NCBI GenBank assembly: GCA_021806135.1
Contig: JAJZYB010000003.1
Coordinates: 28,797 to 92,796 of the forward strand
DNA length: 64,000 bases
Reading direction: 5' to 3'
DNA from: Thermoplasmata archaeon
GTDB lineage: Archaea > Thermoplasmatota > Thermoplasmata > Lutacidiplasmatales > UBA184
Shown here: piece by piece, positions 18,157 through 28,256 of the stretch
Layout: each line of letters starts with the position of its first letter
Numbering within the stretch: position 1 is the first letter of the stretch
Made by a program: the position numbers and the translations under genes
Notes under the pieces: model-generated
What the model saw: only the letters and a program-made list of their open reading frames with translations
Told to the model about the DNA's origin: nothing
The model's database searches: none

Positions 18157-20901
18157 TCAGCGTCCTCCTCCCCGGGACGGCTCGGCGACCCGGGGGTCCA
18201 GACGCCGGCTCAGGGCATCCGCTGCGATGTTCACGGCGAGGATGACCAGAAGGAAGAGGAAGGCGAGCACGGCCACCAGCGGGGGCGCGTTCACGGAGTA
18301 GGCCTGCCCCAGGATCCCTTGGACGAGGAACGCGCCGAATCCGGTGTCGTTGAAGAACCACTCCGCCAGGGTCTGGATGACGAGGAAGATGGCGAAGGTG
18401 TTCCCGAACGTGTATACGTAGACGGGCAGGACCAGGCGAGAGGTGTCGTGCCAGAGAAGGCGCCGTTCTGGCACCCCGCGGGAGCGGGAGGCCACCAGGT
18501 GGAAGTTCTGCCGGTGGCTCGCGGCCCCCAGACGAGCGAACCGGAGGAAGAGGGCGGAGTAGGCGATCCCGATGACGAACGACTGGAAGAGCGTCTTGGC
18601 GAGGATCACCTCCTCGGCCGGCCAGGCACCGGCCAGGGCCCCGTCCATCAGGGGGAAGCCGGTCGGGAGGGTCTGGCCGAAGTAGCCGATCCAGGAGGGA
18701 AAGCCTCCTCCGTGGATCGAGAACCAGGTCCCGGAGGGCAGGGTACCAAAGGGGGAGTCACCAAAGGCCTGGTTGAAGGGACTGTAGAAGACGAAGGTCA
18801 AAACCAAGACCAGGGCGACCAGGGGGAAGTACCCTCCGAAGGCAGCGAGGGTCCGGGCGGCGTGGTCCGCCTCTCGTCCTTGTCGCCAACCCGCGAGAAG
18901 GCCCAGGGGGTAGGAGACCAGGGTGGCGACCGCCAACGAGATGGCGGCGAGTTCCAGCGTATCCGGCAGGTAGAACTCTAGAAGGGTGATCACGGGGGCT
19001 TGGGAGATGAGGCTCCCGTTCGGCTCCAAGCGGTAAACGAATCCCCACTGGCCGGTGAACAGCTGAGTGTTGAAGGTCACCCAGCCGGGGAGGAATCCCG
19101 TTCCCGACGCGGTGCTCCCGGTGAGGGTGGGCACCACCACGGAGAGGACGTAGAGCAAGGTCGTGCCGAGAAGGACCTGGGGGATCGCGAGCAAGAGCCG
19201 GCGTCCGAGCCAGAGGAGGAACGGGTTCGCCGCTCGCTTCTGGTGCCGGGTCTGCCAGCCGGGGAGCCAGGTGGGGAGGAGCCCCGGCAGTAGTCCTCCC
19301 CATTCCCCGGTCCGGAGGGCCGTTCCCACCAGGACGGCGGTCTGGCGCGTCCGAGAGAGAGGGTGACCCACGCCAGCCCGGATCCGCCGGGTGACGAGGG
19401 CGCTGGAGAAGGCCCCGGCGCCGCCCCAAAGGGCCACCCCGCCCACCACGGCCAGGAGCGCCCACACCGGCGGCCCCCCCAGGAAGGTGAAGGGGGAGAC
19501 CGGGGCCGGCGGCTGTGCGTGGATGGTGAGGTTGGCGTCGGAGACCTCCCCCACCGCGTCGGTGACGTTAACGAAGACCACGTAGGTCCCGGCCTGCGCG
19601 AACGTGTGGACCTCCACCGGTGAGCCACTGGACGAGGGCCCGTCCCCGAAGCTCCAGGAGTACAGGAACGGACCTTCCCCTCCGGCAACGGCGGCCTGGA
19701 ACGTCACCGTGAGGGGCGCGGTGCCGCTGCTCACGCTGGCGGTCAAGTGGGTGGTGAGTGGCGCGGTCCCGTTGGGGGCCCCGCCGAAGGGAACGTAGAG
19801 CGTCCAGCCCTGCTCCGTCACCCCCCCGGGTGCGGCGTACCCTCCCAAGAAGGTGTAGAAGTCGTTCCCGAGGGAAGGGTCGGGCAGGAGCGCGCCCGAG
19901 ACCAGGGGCGGGGGGCCCACACCGGAGGCATATCCCACGGGGACCCACGTCCCGTTGGTCCACAGGAACGAATCATTCAGGGGCCCCGTGCGTCCGACCC
20001 CTCCAAAGACCAGGGGACGGCCGTTCCCCGTGCTCACCTCGGCCGCACCGGACCGGGGGGAGGGCGCGCTGGAGGGAGACAAGGCCCGCCAGGCTCCAGA
20101 GCGGAAGGTCCACGTGTCGTTGTAGAAGCCCTGGGAGCCTTCTCCTCCGAAGAGGACCAGGCGGCCGGTCTGGGCATCGTAGCTCAGATCCGCCCCCGAG
20201 CGGGGGGAGGGGGAAGGGCTCAGGGAAAGCAGGGTCCAGGTCGTCCCGTTGAAGACCCAGGTCTCCCCTGACGGGCCTGCCGTTCCCTCTCCTCCGAAGA
20301 GCAGGAGTTCCCCGAGCGCCGGATCGTAGGCCAGCGCGGAACCGGAGAGGGGAGGGGGGGAGGACCGGGGGAAGAGCTCGGTCCAACCGGAGGTACGGAC
20401 GTAGGCCCAGGTGTCGTTCAGCGGCCCGTGGGGCCCCAATCCTCCGAAGAGCACCAAGGCCCCGAGGATCGGGTCCCACGCGAGGGTTGCGTCCGCCCGG
20501 GGAGGCGGACTGTGGATGGTGGAGATGTCGTACCAGGCCTGGGTCCCGAAGGCGTTGAAGAACCCCAGGGTCTCGTTGCAGAAGAGCCCGCAACTCGAAT
20601 TCCCCCCGAAGACGAGGGGGAATTGAGGGCTCCCTTCGTAGAGGGCGGCGCTGGCGTTCGCTACCGGGATGCCACTGCCGGGGCCCTGGCTCCACACCAC
20701 CGTGAGACTACCCGGGACTGCCGCCGCAAAGGTCCCCGACCCGGAGGGACCTGCGGTTCCCGGGCCGCTGGAGAGGCGGGGGGCCGCAGCGGGCCCGAGG
20801 AGCAACACGACCGCGAGAAGCGCGATCCCGAAGGCCAGGAGGTACCTTGGACGGCGGCCGCGAGGCCAGGTCCACGGGCCGGGAGCGGCCTTCACCGCCA
20901 T
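18157..20901 (-). CDS. Fusion protein: signal anchor + kelch-like beta-propeller + PKD domain + TM + DppB-like ABC permease
   Basis: Kelch-type repeats (LVLFGGLGPHGPLNDTWAY, LLLFGGEGTAGPSGETWVF, LVLFGGEGSQGFYNDTWTF); PKD (FLYSWSFGDGPSSSGSPVEVHTFAQAGTYVVFVNVTDAVG); permease (LLLAIPQVLLGTTLLYVLSVVVPTL...DTSRLVLPVYVYTFGNTFAIFLVIQTLAEWFFNDTGFGAFLV). Confidence 0.88.
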   Translation of the reverse strand: MAVKAAPGPWTWPRGRRPRYLLAFGIALLAVVLLLGPAAAPRLSSGPGTAGPSGSGTFAAAVPGSLTVVWSQGPGSGIPVANASAALYEGSPQFPLVFGGNSSCGLFCNETLGFFNAFGTQAWYDISTIHSPPPRADATLAWDPILGALVLFGGLGPHGPLNDTWAYVRTSGWTELFPRSSPPPLSGSALAYDPALGELLLFGGEGTAGPSGETWVFNGTTWTLLSLSPSPSPRSGADLSYDAQTGRLVLFGGEGSQGFYNDTWTFRSGAWRALSPSSAPSPRSGAAEVSTGNGRPLVFGGVGRTGPLNDSFLWTNGTWVPVGYASGVGPPPLVSGALLPDPSLGNDFYTFLGGYAAPGGVTEQGWTLYVPFGGAPNGTAPLTTHLTASVSSGTAPLTVTFQAAVAGGEGPFLYSWSFGDGPSSSGSPVEVHTFAQAGTYVVFVNVTDAVGEVSDANLTIHAQPPAPVSPFTFLGGPPVWALLAVVGGVALWGGAGAFSSALVTRRIRAGVGHPLSRTRQTAVLVGTALRTGEWGGLLPGLLPTWLPGWQTRHQKRAANPFLLWLGRRLLLAIPQVLLGTTLLYVLSVVVPTLTGSTASGTGFLPGWVTFNTQLFTGQWGFVYRLEPNGSLISQAPVITLLEFYLPDTLELAAISLAVATLVSYPLGLLAGWRQGREADHAARTLAAFGGYFPLVALVLVLTFVFYSPFNQAFGDSPFGTLPSGTWFSIHGGGFPSWIGYFGQTLPTGFPLMDGALAGAWPAEEVILAKTLFQSFVIGIAYSALFLRFARLGAASHRQNFHLVASRSRGVPERRLLWHDTSRLVLPVYVYTFGNTFAIFLVIQTLAEWFFNDTGFGAFLVQGILGQAYSVNAPPLVAVLAFLFLLVILAVNIAADALSRRLDPRVAEPSRGGGR

Positions 20902-20927
20902 GGAGGAAAGTGGAGGGCGGCGGGATA

Positions 20928-23105
20928 CTATACCGTTCGGTCACGGGAAGGCCCCGTGGGGGAAGCTCGGAGCGCCTCCCGGAGCCGGTTCGCCTCGAGG
21001 ATCGGGGGGAGGCACGAGGTCCCGGCGCAGACGAGGGCGCGGGGCTCGCCAGAGCCCTGGATCTCTCCCGCGGCCCCCGACGGGAGGGCGAACGCCCCGT
21101 CGAGGGGGGCCCGCAGGACCACCTTCCTCGGGTGGAAGGTGGTGAGGGCCGCCTGGAGAAGCGGGCTGCCGGTCCCCTTGGGACCCTGGATGAGCACGTG
21201 GACCGGCTCCGTCCGGGCGATCCCTGCGGCCAGGGCGCTCCCGGCGGCGAAGAGGCCATGATGGGCCAGGCGACGGCTCAGGGAAGCGACCAGAGGCAGG
21301 TAACGGTCCCTCACCAGGGGATCAGAGGTGAGGGCCTCCAGATGCTCCCACGCCAGGGCCGCGGCGGCGTTGGGGGAGAGGTGCGGGGTGTCCTCCAGGG
21401 GGACATTGGGAAGTTCCCAGTTCCCCACCTTCGGGCCGTCGTAGAGGGAGGGGGCGAGGTCCCGCAACAATCCGTCCGTCGGGGAAAGGTAGGACTCCTG
21501 AGCGAGCTCCAGGATCTTCCGGGCCGTTCTGAGGTAGCGGTCCTCCTGCGTCGCCTCTGCCACCTTCAGGAGCCCCCCGGCGAAGCTCACCTGGTCCTCC
21601 AGGAGTCCCCAGATCCGGGGCCCGTCGGGGGTGAGCTGGTGGGCGACCCCGCGGGAGGGTTCGTATGCCTCGTCCAGGAACCGGTCCACCGCGGCCCGGG
21701 CCCGCTCCAGCAGCATCTTTTGGCCGGTCAGGCGGCCCGCGAGGGCGAGATTGCCGGCGAGGATCCCGTTGAGGGACGCGTAGAGGGCCGGGTCCACTGC
21801 CGGGGTGGGGCGTCCCTCCCGCGCCCTCCGCATCTTCGCCTCCGCCTTTAAGAGCAGGTCCTGGGCCTCTTCCGGCTTGCGTCCCAGGGTGGCGGCGAGC
21901 TCCGTCAGGGGCAGGAGGCGGTAGAGCACGTTGCGCTCCGGGTCGTGGGGCATCCGTCCTTCGGAGCCGATCCCGTAGCGCCAGCTGATCGCCTTGAGCT
22001 CGTCCGGGCTGAGCAAGTGCTTGAGCTCGCTGCGGGACCAGGTGAAGTAGCTCCCGTCGTCCCCCGGGGCGTTGTCCGCGTCCTGGCTGGCGCCGAACCC
22101 GCCCCGGGGGGCCTGGTCGAGCACGGAGAGGACCCACGTGGAGATCCCCTCCATCGCCTCACGGAACCGGGGCTCCCCGAGGGCCTCGAAGCCTTCCCGG
22201 TACGCCCCGAGCAGGTGTCCGTTGTCCACGGCCATCTTCTCGAAGTGGGGGATGTGCCAACCCTCGTCGACGGAGTAGCGGTGGAAACCCCCGCCCAGCT
22301 GGTCGTACAGCCCGCCCTCGGCCATGCGGGTGAGGGTGAGACGTGCCATCTCCGCCGGGGCAGGATCGCCGGTCTGGTGGGTCAGGTAGAGCTGGAACGA
22401 GGAGGCCATCGGATGCGGGAACTTCGGGGCCCCACCGAATCCCCCGTGCGTGGGGTCGAAGTGTTCCTGGAGCGCCTGCGCCACCTCGTGGACGAAATCG
22501 TGCCCGGCCGGTGGTTCCCGGGGGGCCGCCATCCCCTTCAATCCCTCTTGGATCGCTCTCGCCTGCCCCTTGAGGGCGTCGCGCTCCTCCCGCCAGAGCC
22601 GTGCCACCTCCCGGAGCACGCGTCGGAAGCCGGGCCGTCCTCCCTGATCTTCCGGGGGGAAGTACGTGCCCCCCAGGAAGACCTCCCCCTGGGGGGTCAG
22701 GAACGCGGTCAGCGGCCATCCCCCCTGCCCGGTGAGCGCGTTCACCTGGAGCTGGTAGCGTCGGTCCACCTCGGGGTTCTCGTCCCGGTCCACCTTCACC
22801 GGCACGAACAGTTGGTTCACCAGCGCCGACACTTCAGGGTCGGAGTAGGTCCCCTCGTCCATCACGTGGCACCAATGGCACCAGGCCGCCCCGATGTCGA
22901 GCAGGATCGGCCGTCCGGTCTCCCGGGCCGACCGGAAGGCGTCCTCCCCCCAGGGATACCAACCGATCTCCTGCTCGGCCGCGGAGCGCAAGTAGGCCGA
23001 GGGGGAGCGAGCGAGGCGGTGGGCGGGGGGAACGGGGGACCGGGTCACGGGGCTCCTTGGGCCGGGGCGAGCCCTCGACGGAGGGAAAAAGGCTTCCCCG
23101 CTCAA
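20928..23105 (-). CDS. DUF255 / thioredoxin-domain protein (YyaL/SSP411 type)
   Basis: IGWYPWGEDAFRSARETGRPILLDIGAAWCHWCHVMDEGTYSDPEVSALVNQLFVPVKVDRDENPEVD...GQGGWPLTAFLTPQGEVFLGGTYFPPED. Confidence 0.95.
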   Translation of the reverse strand: MSGEAFFPPSRARPGPRSPVTRSPVPPAHRLARSPSAYLRSAAEQEIGWYPWGEDAFRSARETGRPILLDIGAAWCHWCHVMDEGTYSDPEVSALVNQLFVPVKVDRDENPEVDRRYQLQVNALTGQGGWPLTAFLTPQGEVFLGGTYFPPEDQGGRPGFRRVLREVARLWREERDALKGQARAIQEGLKGMAAPREPPAGHDFVHEVAQALQEHFDPTHGGFGGAPKFPHPMASSFQLYLTHQTGDPAPAEMARLTLTRMAEGGLYDQLGGGFHRYSVDEGWHIPHFEKMAVDNGHLLGAYREGFEALGEPRFREAMEGISTWVLSVLDQAPRGGFGASQDADNAPGDDGSYFTWSRSELKHLLSPDELKAISWRYGIGSEGRMPHDPERNVLYRLLPLTELAATLGRKPEEAQDLLLKAEAKMRRAREGRPTPAVDPALYASLNGILAGNLALAGRLTGQKMLLERARAAVDRFLDEAYEPSRGVAHQLTPDGPRIWGLLEDQVSFAGGLLKVAEATQEDRYLRTARKILELAQESYLSPTDGLLRDLAPSLYDGPKVGNWELPNVPLEDTPHLSPNAAAALAWEHLEALTSDPLVRDRYLPLVASLSRRLAHHGLFAAGSALAAGIARTEPVHVLIQGPKGTGSPLLQAALTTFHPRKVVLRAPLDGAFALPSGAAGEIQGSGEPRALVCAGTSCLPPILEANRLREALRASPTGPSRDRTV

Positions 23106-23162
23106 CGGCGGCGCTTGCCCCGGGGAGAGTGACGCGCCGGGAGGCTCCCGGTTCCGACTATC

Positions 23163-23170
23163 CTTATAAG
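23163..23170 (+). promoter_or_regulatory. TATA box upstream of proteasome alpha
   Basis: CTTATAAG about 40 nt upstream of ATG 23210. Confidence 0.6.
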
Positions 23171-23209
23171 TGGGGGCGTAGTCCGCCTCGAAGTCCAGGG
23201 GAATTATCC

Positions 23210-23956
23210 ATGGAGATGCAGCCCGGCCAGATGGCCTACGATCGCGCGATCACGGTCTTCTCTCCCGACGGACGCCTCTTCCAAGTGGAGTACGCCCGCG
23301 AATCGGTCCGCCGGGGCACGGCCACCGCCGGGGTGGTCTTCAAGGACGGCGTGGTCCTGGTGGCCGACCGCCGCATCGCGAACCCGAAGCTCGCGGAACC
23401 TTCCAGCGTGGAGAAGATCCACCAGATCGATGGGCACATCGGGGCCGCCACGGCGGGCCTGGTGGCGGATGCCCGGGTCCTGGTGGACTTCGCGCGATTG
23501 CAGTCCCAGATCAACCGGGTCACCTACAGCGAGCCCATCAGCCTCGAGGTCCTGGTGCGGCGGATCTGCGACTACAAGCAGCAGTACACCCAGTTCGGGG
23601 GCGTCCGACCGTTCGGCACGGCCCTGTTGATCGGCGGTTTTGACGACACCGGCGTGCATCTGTTCGAGACCGACCCCTCCGGCTCGTTGACCTCCTTCAA
23701 AGCCTCGTCCATCGGCGGGAACCGTGCCCCGGTGATGGAATTGTTCGAGCAGAAGTTCCAACCCGGAATGGAGCAGGACCAGGCCGTCGCCCTGGCGCTG
23801 GAGGGCCTCCAGCAATCCATGGAGGACCCCAGCAACCTGGCCAGCGTGGAGATCTGCGTGGTGGCCAAGGAGCGCGGTTTCCAGCGGATGGGCCCGGACC
23901 AGGTCCAGCGCGCCGTGAGCAAGCTCGCCCCCAAGGAACGCCCGGCGAAGAGCTGA
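23210..23956 (+). CDS. psmA: Proteasome subunit alpha
   Basis: MAYDRAITVFSPDGRLFQVEYARESVRRGTATAGVVFKDGVVLVADRRI. Confidence 0.97.
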   Translation: MEMQPGQMAYDRAITVFSPDGRLFQVEYARESVRRGTATAGVVFKDGVVLVADRRIANPKLAEPSSVEKIHQIDGHIGAATAGLVADARVLVDFARLQSQINRVTYSEPISLEVLVRRICDYKQQYTQFGGVRPFGTALLIGGFDDTGVHLFETDPSGSLTSFKASSIGGNRAPVMELFEQKFQPGMEQDQAVALALEGLQQSMEDPSNLASVEICVVAKERGFQRMGPDQVQRAVSKLAPKERPAKS

Positions 23957-24009
23957 AAGGTCCCCGAGGGGAGAGGACCTCGTCCCCGAAGGCCACGGCG
24001 ACCCGAACC

Positions 24010-24705
24010 ATGGTGCGCGTAGAGGATGCGGTGGTCGCCCGCTTGGTGCACGCCGGGAACCATTACGAGGTCCTGGTGGACCCCACCGCCGTGCAGGCGC
24101 TGAAGGACGGCAAGGAGGTGGACCTCCGGGACCGGCTCGCCCAGGACCACATCTACAAGGACGCTCGCAAGGGGGACAAGATCTCGGACGAGTTCTTGGA
24201 GAAGCAGTTCCACACCCGGGACGTCTACGCCATCGCCCGGGAGATCATCCAGAAGGGGGAGGTGCAGGTCACCACCGAGCAACGCCGTGCGTTGGCGGAG
24301 ACGAAGCGCCGGCAGCTGGTGGACTACGTGGCGCGCAACGCCATCAACCCCCAGACGAATGCTCCCCACCCTCCGGCGCGCATCGAAGCGGCGATGGAGG
24401 AGGTGAAGTTCCACGTGGACCCCTTCCGTCCCATGGAGCCGCAGGTGGAGGAGCTCCTCCAGCGGCTCCGGCCGCTCCTGCCGATCCGGCTGGAGCGGGT
24501 GAAGTTCCGCATCCGCGTGCCGGCGCAGTACTACCCACGGGTGATCGGCGAGATCAAGTCCGCTGGCCGTTTGCTCTCCGAGGAGTGGGGACCCGACGGC
24601 TCGTACGGATGCGTGGTGGAGATCCCGGGCGGGGTCCAGCAGGACCTCGCCGAACGGCTGAATGCGCGGACGAAGGGCGCGGCCGAGACCGGCATGGTTA
24701 AATAA
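24010..24705 (+). CDS. SBDS-family ribosome maturation protein
   Basis: MVRVEDAVVARLVHAGNHYEVLVDPTAVQALKDGKEVDLRDRLAQDHIYKDARKGDKIS. Confidence 0.95.
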   Translation: MVRVEDAVVARLVHAGNHYEVLVDPTAVQALKDGKEVDLRDRLAQDHIYKDARKGDKISDEFLEKQFHTRDVYAIAREIIQKGEVQVTTEQRRALAETKRRQLVDYVARNAINPQTNAPHPPARIEAAMEEVKFHVDPFRPMEPQVEELLQRLRPLLPIRLERVKFRIRVPAQYYPRVIGEIKSAGRLLSEEWGPDGSYGCVVEIPGGVQQDLAERLNARTKGAAETGMVK

Positions 24706-24748
24706 GCCGGACCGGCTCGCCGCGTCCCGTACCGAGAACGATCAGCCA

Positions 24749-25723
24749 ATGGGAGACCAGTCGTCTCCTTCCTCCACGTCCGAACGATCCGGCCGCAGGA
24801 GAGAGGGAGGCCACGGCAGGGACCGTGGCAGGAGGGACCATCCGGGTCCCGGCCGCCGGGGAGGAGGGGAGGATTCCCGTCACCGTGACCGGGGGCGGCC
24901 CGGTGGGCGCGGCCCGCCCCGGGATGACCGGGGGGGTGGACGGCGCTTCTTCGGTCCCCGGGAGGGCCACGAACGGCGGCTCGGCGGCGGGGGCGCTCCC
25001 GAGGCGACGGGCGAGCGGGTCTTGGTTCTTCCCGGTGAGGAGCTCAAGGTCAGCGGCTTGAGGCCGGGGTTCGGAACGTACCGGGAGGATGGCCGTCTTT
25101 ACGCCTCCGTGATGGGGCTGTTGAGCGCCCGGCCCCCTTTCGCCCGGGTGATCCCCCTGGCGGGACGCTACATCCCGCAGAAGGACGACTTAGTCCTCGG
25201 GGTGGTCCAGGCGGTCGGCCCCACCTACTGGCTCTTGGACATCCGGGCGCCCCACTTCACCCCTCTGCACGTGAGCGGGGTCCCCTGGCAACTGGACTAC
25301 GGCGAGACCGTGGAGTACCTCCGGCCGGGGGAGACCGTGCTGGTCCGGGTGGAAGGGCTCGACGAGAACCGTCGGGTGGGGGTCAGCATGAGCGGGCCGA
25401 ACCTGGGCAAGCTCGATGGCGGGTTCCTGGTGGAGATCTCCCCTTCCAAGGTCCCCCGGGTGATCGGGAAGAGCGGGAGCATGATCCAGCTCATCCAGGG
25501 CTCCACCGGCGCCCGGCTCGTGGTGGGCCAGAACGGGCGCGTCTGGATCGAAGGCGGTCCGGAGCAGATCCGGAAGGTCCGGGAGGTCCTGCAGCTCATC
25601 GATGAGGAGGGGCAACGCCGGGGTCTCACCGACCGGGTGAAGGCCCTCCTCGCTGCCCAGGGCTCCGGGGGCCGGGGTTCGGACGCTTCTTTCCAGGACC
25701 AAGCGGAAGAAGAGAAGGAGTGA
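24749..25723 (+). CDS. rrp4: Exosome RNA-binding subunit Rrp4 with RG-rich N-terminal extension
   Basis: [34 protein letters not shown]1 domain, KH motif [33 protein letters not shown]; ~75-aa RGG-like N-terminus. Confidence 0.93.
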   Translation: MGDQSSPSSTSERSGRRREGGHGRDRGRRDHPGPGRRGGGEDSRHRDRGRPGGRGPPRDDRGGGRRFFGPREGHERRLGGGGAPEATGERVLVLPGEELKVSGLRPGFGTYREDGRLYASVMGLLSARPPFARVIPLAGRYIPQKDDLVLGVVQAVGPTYWLLDIRAPHFTPLHVSGVPWQLDYGETVEYLRPGETVLVRVEGLDENRRVGVSMSGPNLGKLDGGFLVEISPSKVPRVIGKSGSMIQLIQGSTGARLVVGQNGRVWIEGGPEQIRKVREVLQLIDEEGQRRGLTDRVKALLAAQGSGGRGSDASFQDQAEEEKE

Positions 25724-26487
25724 GGAAAGTGGGAAGCGTAGGCGCCAAGGAGATCCCGCAGTTGCTGGATTCCAATGGGAAGCGGATCGACGGACGGGGT
25801 CTCGAGGACCTCCGGCCGCTGAAGATCGAGGCCGGAGTGCTCCGCCGGGCCGACGGATCGGCCCTGGTGGAGTGGGGCGAGAACAAGGTCATGGCCGCGG
25901 TCTACGGACCCCGGGAGGTCCACCCCCGGCACCTGCAGCAGACCACCAAGGCCGTGGTGCAGTGCCGGTACAACATGGCCTCCTTCTCCGTGGACGAACG
26001 CAAGCGCCCCGGGCTCGACCGGCGCAGCCAGGAGATCAGCAAGGTGATCAGCGAGGCGTTCGAGTCCGTGCTCTTCGTGGAGGAGTACCCCCGGACCTCC
26101 ATCGACATCTACATCGAGGTGCTCCAGGCGAACGCGGGCACCCGGTGTGCCGGCGTGGTGGCCGCGAGCGTGGCCTTAGCCGATGCCGGCATCCCCATGG
26201 TGGACCTCATCCCTGCGGTGGCGGTGGGGAAGGTGGCCGGCAAGATCGCCCTGGACTTGAAGAAGGAAGAGGACAACTACGGGGAGGCGGACCTCCCCAT
26301 GGCCCTGGTCCCCCGGAGCGGGCGGCTCGTCCTCCTGCAGATGGAGGGCCACATGACCCGGGAGGAGCTTGCCCAGGCCCTGGACCTCGGGGTACGGGGC
26401 TGCCTTCAGATCTACCAGGTCCAGAAGGAGGCCCTGCGCACCCGCTACAGCCTGGAGAGTGTCCCTTCCGCGGGGGTGGAAGCATGA
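25720..26487 (+). CDS. rrp41: Exosome catalytic subunit Rrp41
   Basis: [55 protein letters not shown] start overlaps the rrp4 stop. Confidence 0.97.
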   Translation: MRKVGSVGAKEIPQLLDSNGKRIDGRGLEDLRPLKIEAGVLRRADGSALVEWGENKVMAAVYGPREVHPRHLQQTTKAVVQCRYNMASFSVDERKRPGLDRRSQEISKVISEAFESVLFVEEYPRTSIDIYIEVLQANAGTRCAGVVAASVALADAGIPMVDLIPAVAVGKVAGKIALDLKKEEDNYGEADLPMALVPRSGRLVLLQMEGHMTREELAQALDLGVRGCLQIYQVQKEALRTRYSLESVPSAGVEA

Positions 26488-27263
26488 CCGACGAGGTCAG
26501 CGCCGAGATCCTGGCCACCCACCTGCTGGAGCTCGCCAAGGGGGGGAAGCGCCTGGACGGACGGGGGATGGACGAGTTGCGGCCGGTGAAGATCACCAAG
26601 GGATTCGTCACGAGCGCGGACGGGAGCGCGCTGGTGGACCTGGGGGGCACCAAGGTCCTCTGCGGCGTCAAGCTGGAGATGGGCAGCCCCTTCGGCGACA
26701 CCCCCAACGCGGGGGTGCTCACCACCAACGCCGAGCTGGTCCCTCTCTCCTCCCCGGCCTACGAGCCCGGCCCGCCGAGCCTGCAGAGCATCGAGGTCTC
26801 GCGCGTCGTGGACCGGGCCATCCGGGCGGCCGAAGCGGTGGACCTCGCGGGCCTCTCGGTGGTCCCGGGCGAGAAATGCTGGATCTGCTACGTCGACATC
26901 CACATCCTGGACGATCTGGGGAACCTCATCGACGCCGCGCTGCTGGCGGCCTCCTCCGCGCTGAGCGCGGCGGTGCTCCCGGCGAAGCGCTTCGGCGTTG
27001 GGGAGGATGCCCCGCTCACGGTGAAGCACGTCCCCATCGAGACCACCTTCGTTCGGCTGGGGGAAAGCCTTTTGGTCGATCCCACCAGCGAGGAAGAGGC
27101 GGCCTGCCAGGGCCGGCTGACCATCGCCACGGACGAGGAAGGGAACGTGTGCGCCATGCAGAAGGGCAAGGTGGGAGCCTTCTCTCCCCAGGACGTGGTG
27201 AGCCTGGCGGAGCGGGCGCAGGCCCACGGCGACCGGCTTCGGGCCCTCATCCGGGAGGGTTGA
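26484..27263 (+). CDS. rrp42: Exosome subunit Rrp42
   Basis: [46 protein letters not shown]. Confidence 0.96.
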   Translation: MTDEVSAEILATHLLELAKGGKRLDGRGMDELRPVKITKGFVTSADGSALVDLGGTKVLCGVKLEMGSPFGDTPNAGVLTTNAELVPLSSPAYEPGPPSLQSIEVSRVVDRAIRAAEAVDLAGLSVVPGEKCWICYVDIHILDDLGNLIDAALLAASSALSAAVLPAKRFGVGEDAPLTVKHVPIETTFVRLGESLLVDPTSEEEAACQGRLTIATDEEGNVCAMQKGKVGAFSPQDVVSLAERAQAHGDRLRALIREG

Positions 27264-27268
27264 GCCCC

Positions 27269-27592
27269 ATGTCCAAGCGAACGAAGAAGGTGGGGCGCAC
27301 GGGCTGGATGGGTCCCCGCTACGGGATCCGGGTCCGTCGGCGGGTGCTGGAGATCGACCGGGCCCGGGACCAGTCCTACGCGTGCCCGAAGTGCTCCACG
27401 GTGACGCTGCGGCGCTCGGGAAGCGGGATCTACGAGTGCCACCGCTGCCACACCTCCTTCGCCTCGGACGCTTATGTCTTCCACCCCGCCCCCGCGCTCT
27501 TCAGGAGCGAGGAGATCGGGAAGGAGACGCCGCCTGCCGAGGGGAAGGCCCGGGCGGCCGCCGAGCGGCCCGGCGCTTCCAAGGCGGGCTGA
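27269..27592 (+). CDS. rpl37ae: Ribosomal protein L37Ae (eL43)
   Basis: MSKRTKKVGRTGWMGPRYGIRVRRRVLEIDRARDQSYACPKC...CHRC zinc ribbon. Confidence 0.95.
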   Translation: MSKRTKKVGRTGWMGPRYGIRVRRRVLEIDRARDQSYACPKCSTVTLRRSGSGIYECHRCHTSFASDAYVFHPAPALFRSEEIGKETPPAEGKARAAAERPGASKAG

Positions 27593-27647
27593 GACCCCGC
27601 TCGGACTAGGCAAGGGTTAAGCCCGGAAAAGGATAGAACGGAGGGTC

Positions 27648-27782
27648 ATGTTCCGCTGCATCCGCTGCCACGAGCCCTTGCCCTCCGATGCCGGTGTCTT
27701 TGGGGTCCGCTGCGACAACTGCGGGGGCAAGGTGTTCTACAAGGAGCACCCGAACGTCAAGAAGGTCCTCAAGGCCCGCTGA
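27648..27782 (+). CDS. rpoP: Rpb12/RpoP-like zinc-ribbon RNA polymerase subunit (44 aa)
   Basis: MFRCIRCHEPLPSDAGVFGVRCDNCGGKVFYKEHPNVKKVLKAR; below the ORF-track cutoff. Confidence 0.85.
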   Translation: MFRCIRCHEPLPSDAGVFGVRCDNCGGKVFYKEHPNVKKVLKAR

Positions 27783-28256
27783 GGGCCTGTCTTCCAGTTC
27801 CGCCGCTGGATCTGGGAACCCGCCCGGCTGGGAAGGGTGGACTTCGCCGGTGACGGGTCGTCCGTGCGGCCGCCGGCGCGCCCAGGCGCGGGATCCTCCT
27901 CATCCCTTTCGCGGTTCAGAGCCCCCTCGCGGGAGCCTCGGGACAGCTCGCACTGGGGAACGGCCTCCCCTTCGCAGGCAGGTTCCCGGCGCTGCAGCAG
28001 CCGGGGGTGGAGGGGCTGGGGTCCTGGCCACCGGGGTCACCCTCTCGTTCCCGGTCATGCGGGTGCTCTCGGGGTCCCTGCAGCGGATCACCCAGGACCA
28101 TACCGGGGTCAGACCTGCCCCTCCGTGGAACGGGCGGGAAGAGAGGGTGGCACGTCGGCGAGTGCCCTCACGGACGTGCCCCGGGGCACCATGGGGCGGA
28201 CTCCCGGGGCGGGGGGACAGGCTTTGACCCCTCCCCCCTTCCCAGGAGAGGCGGGC

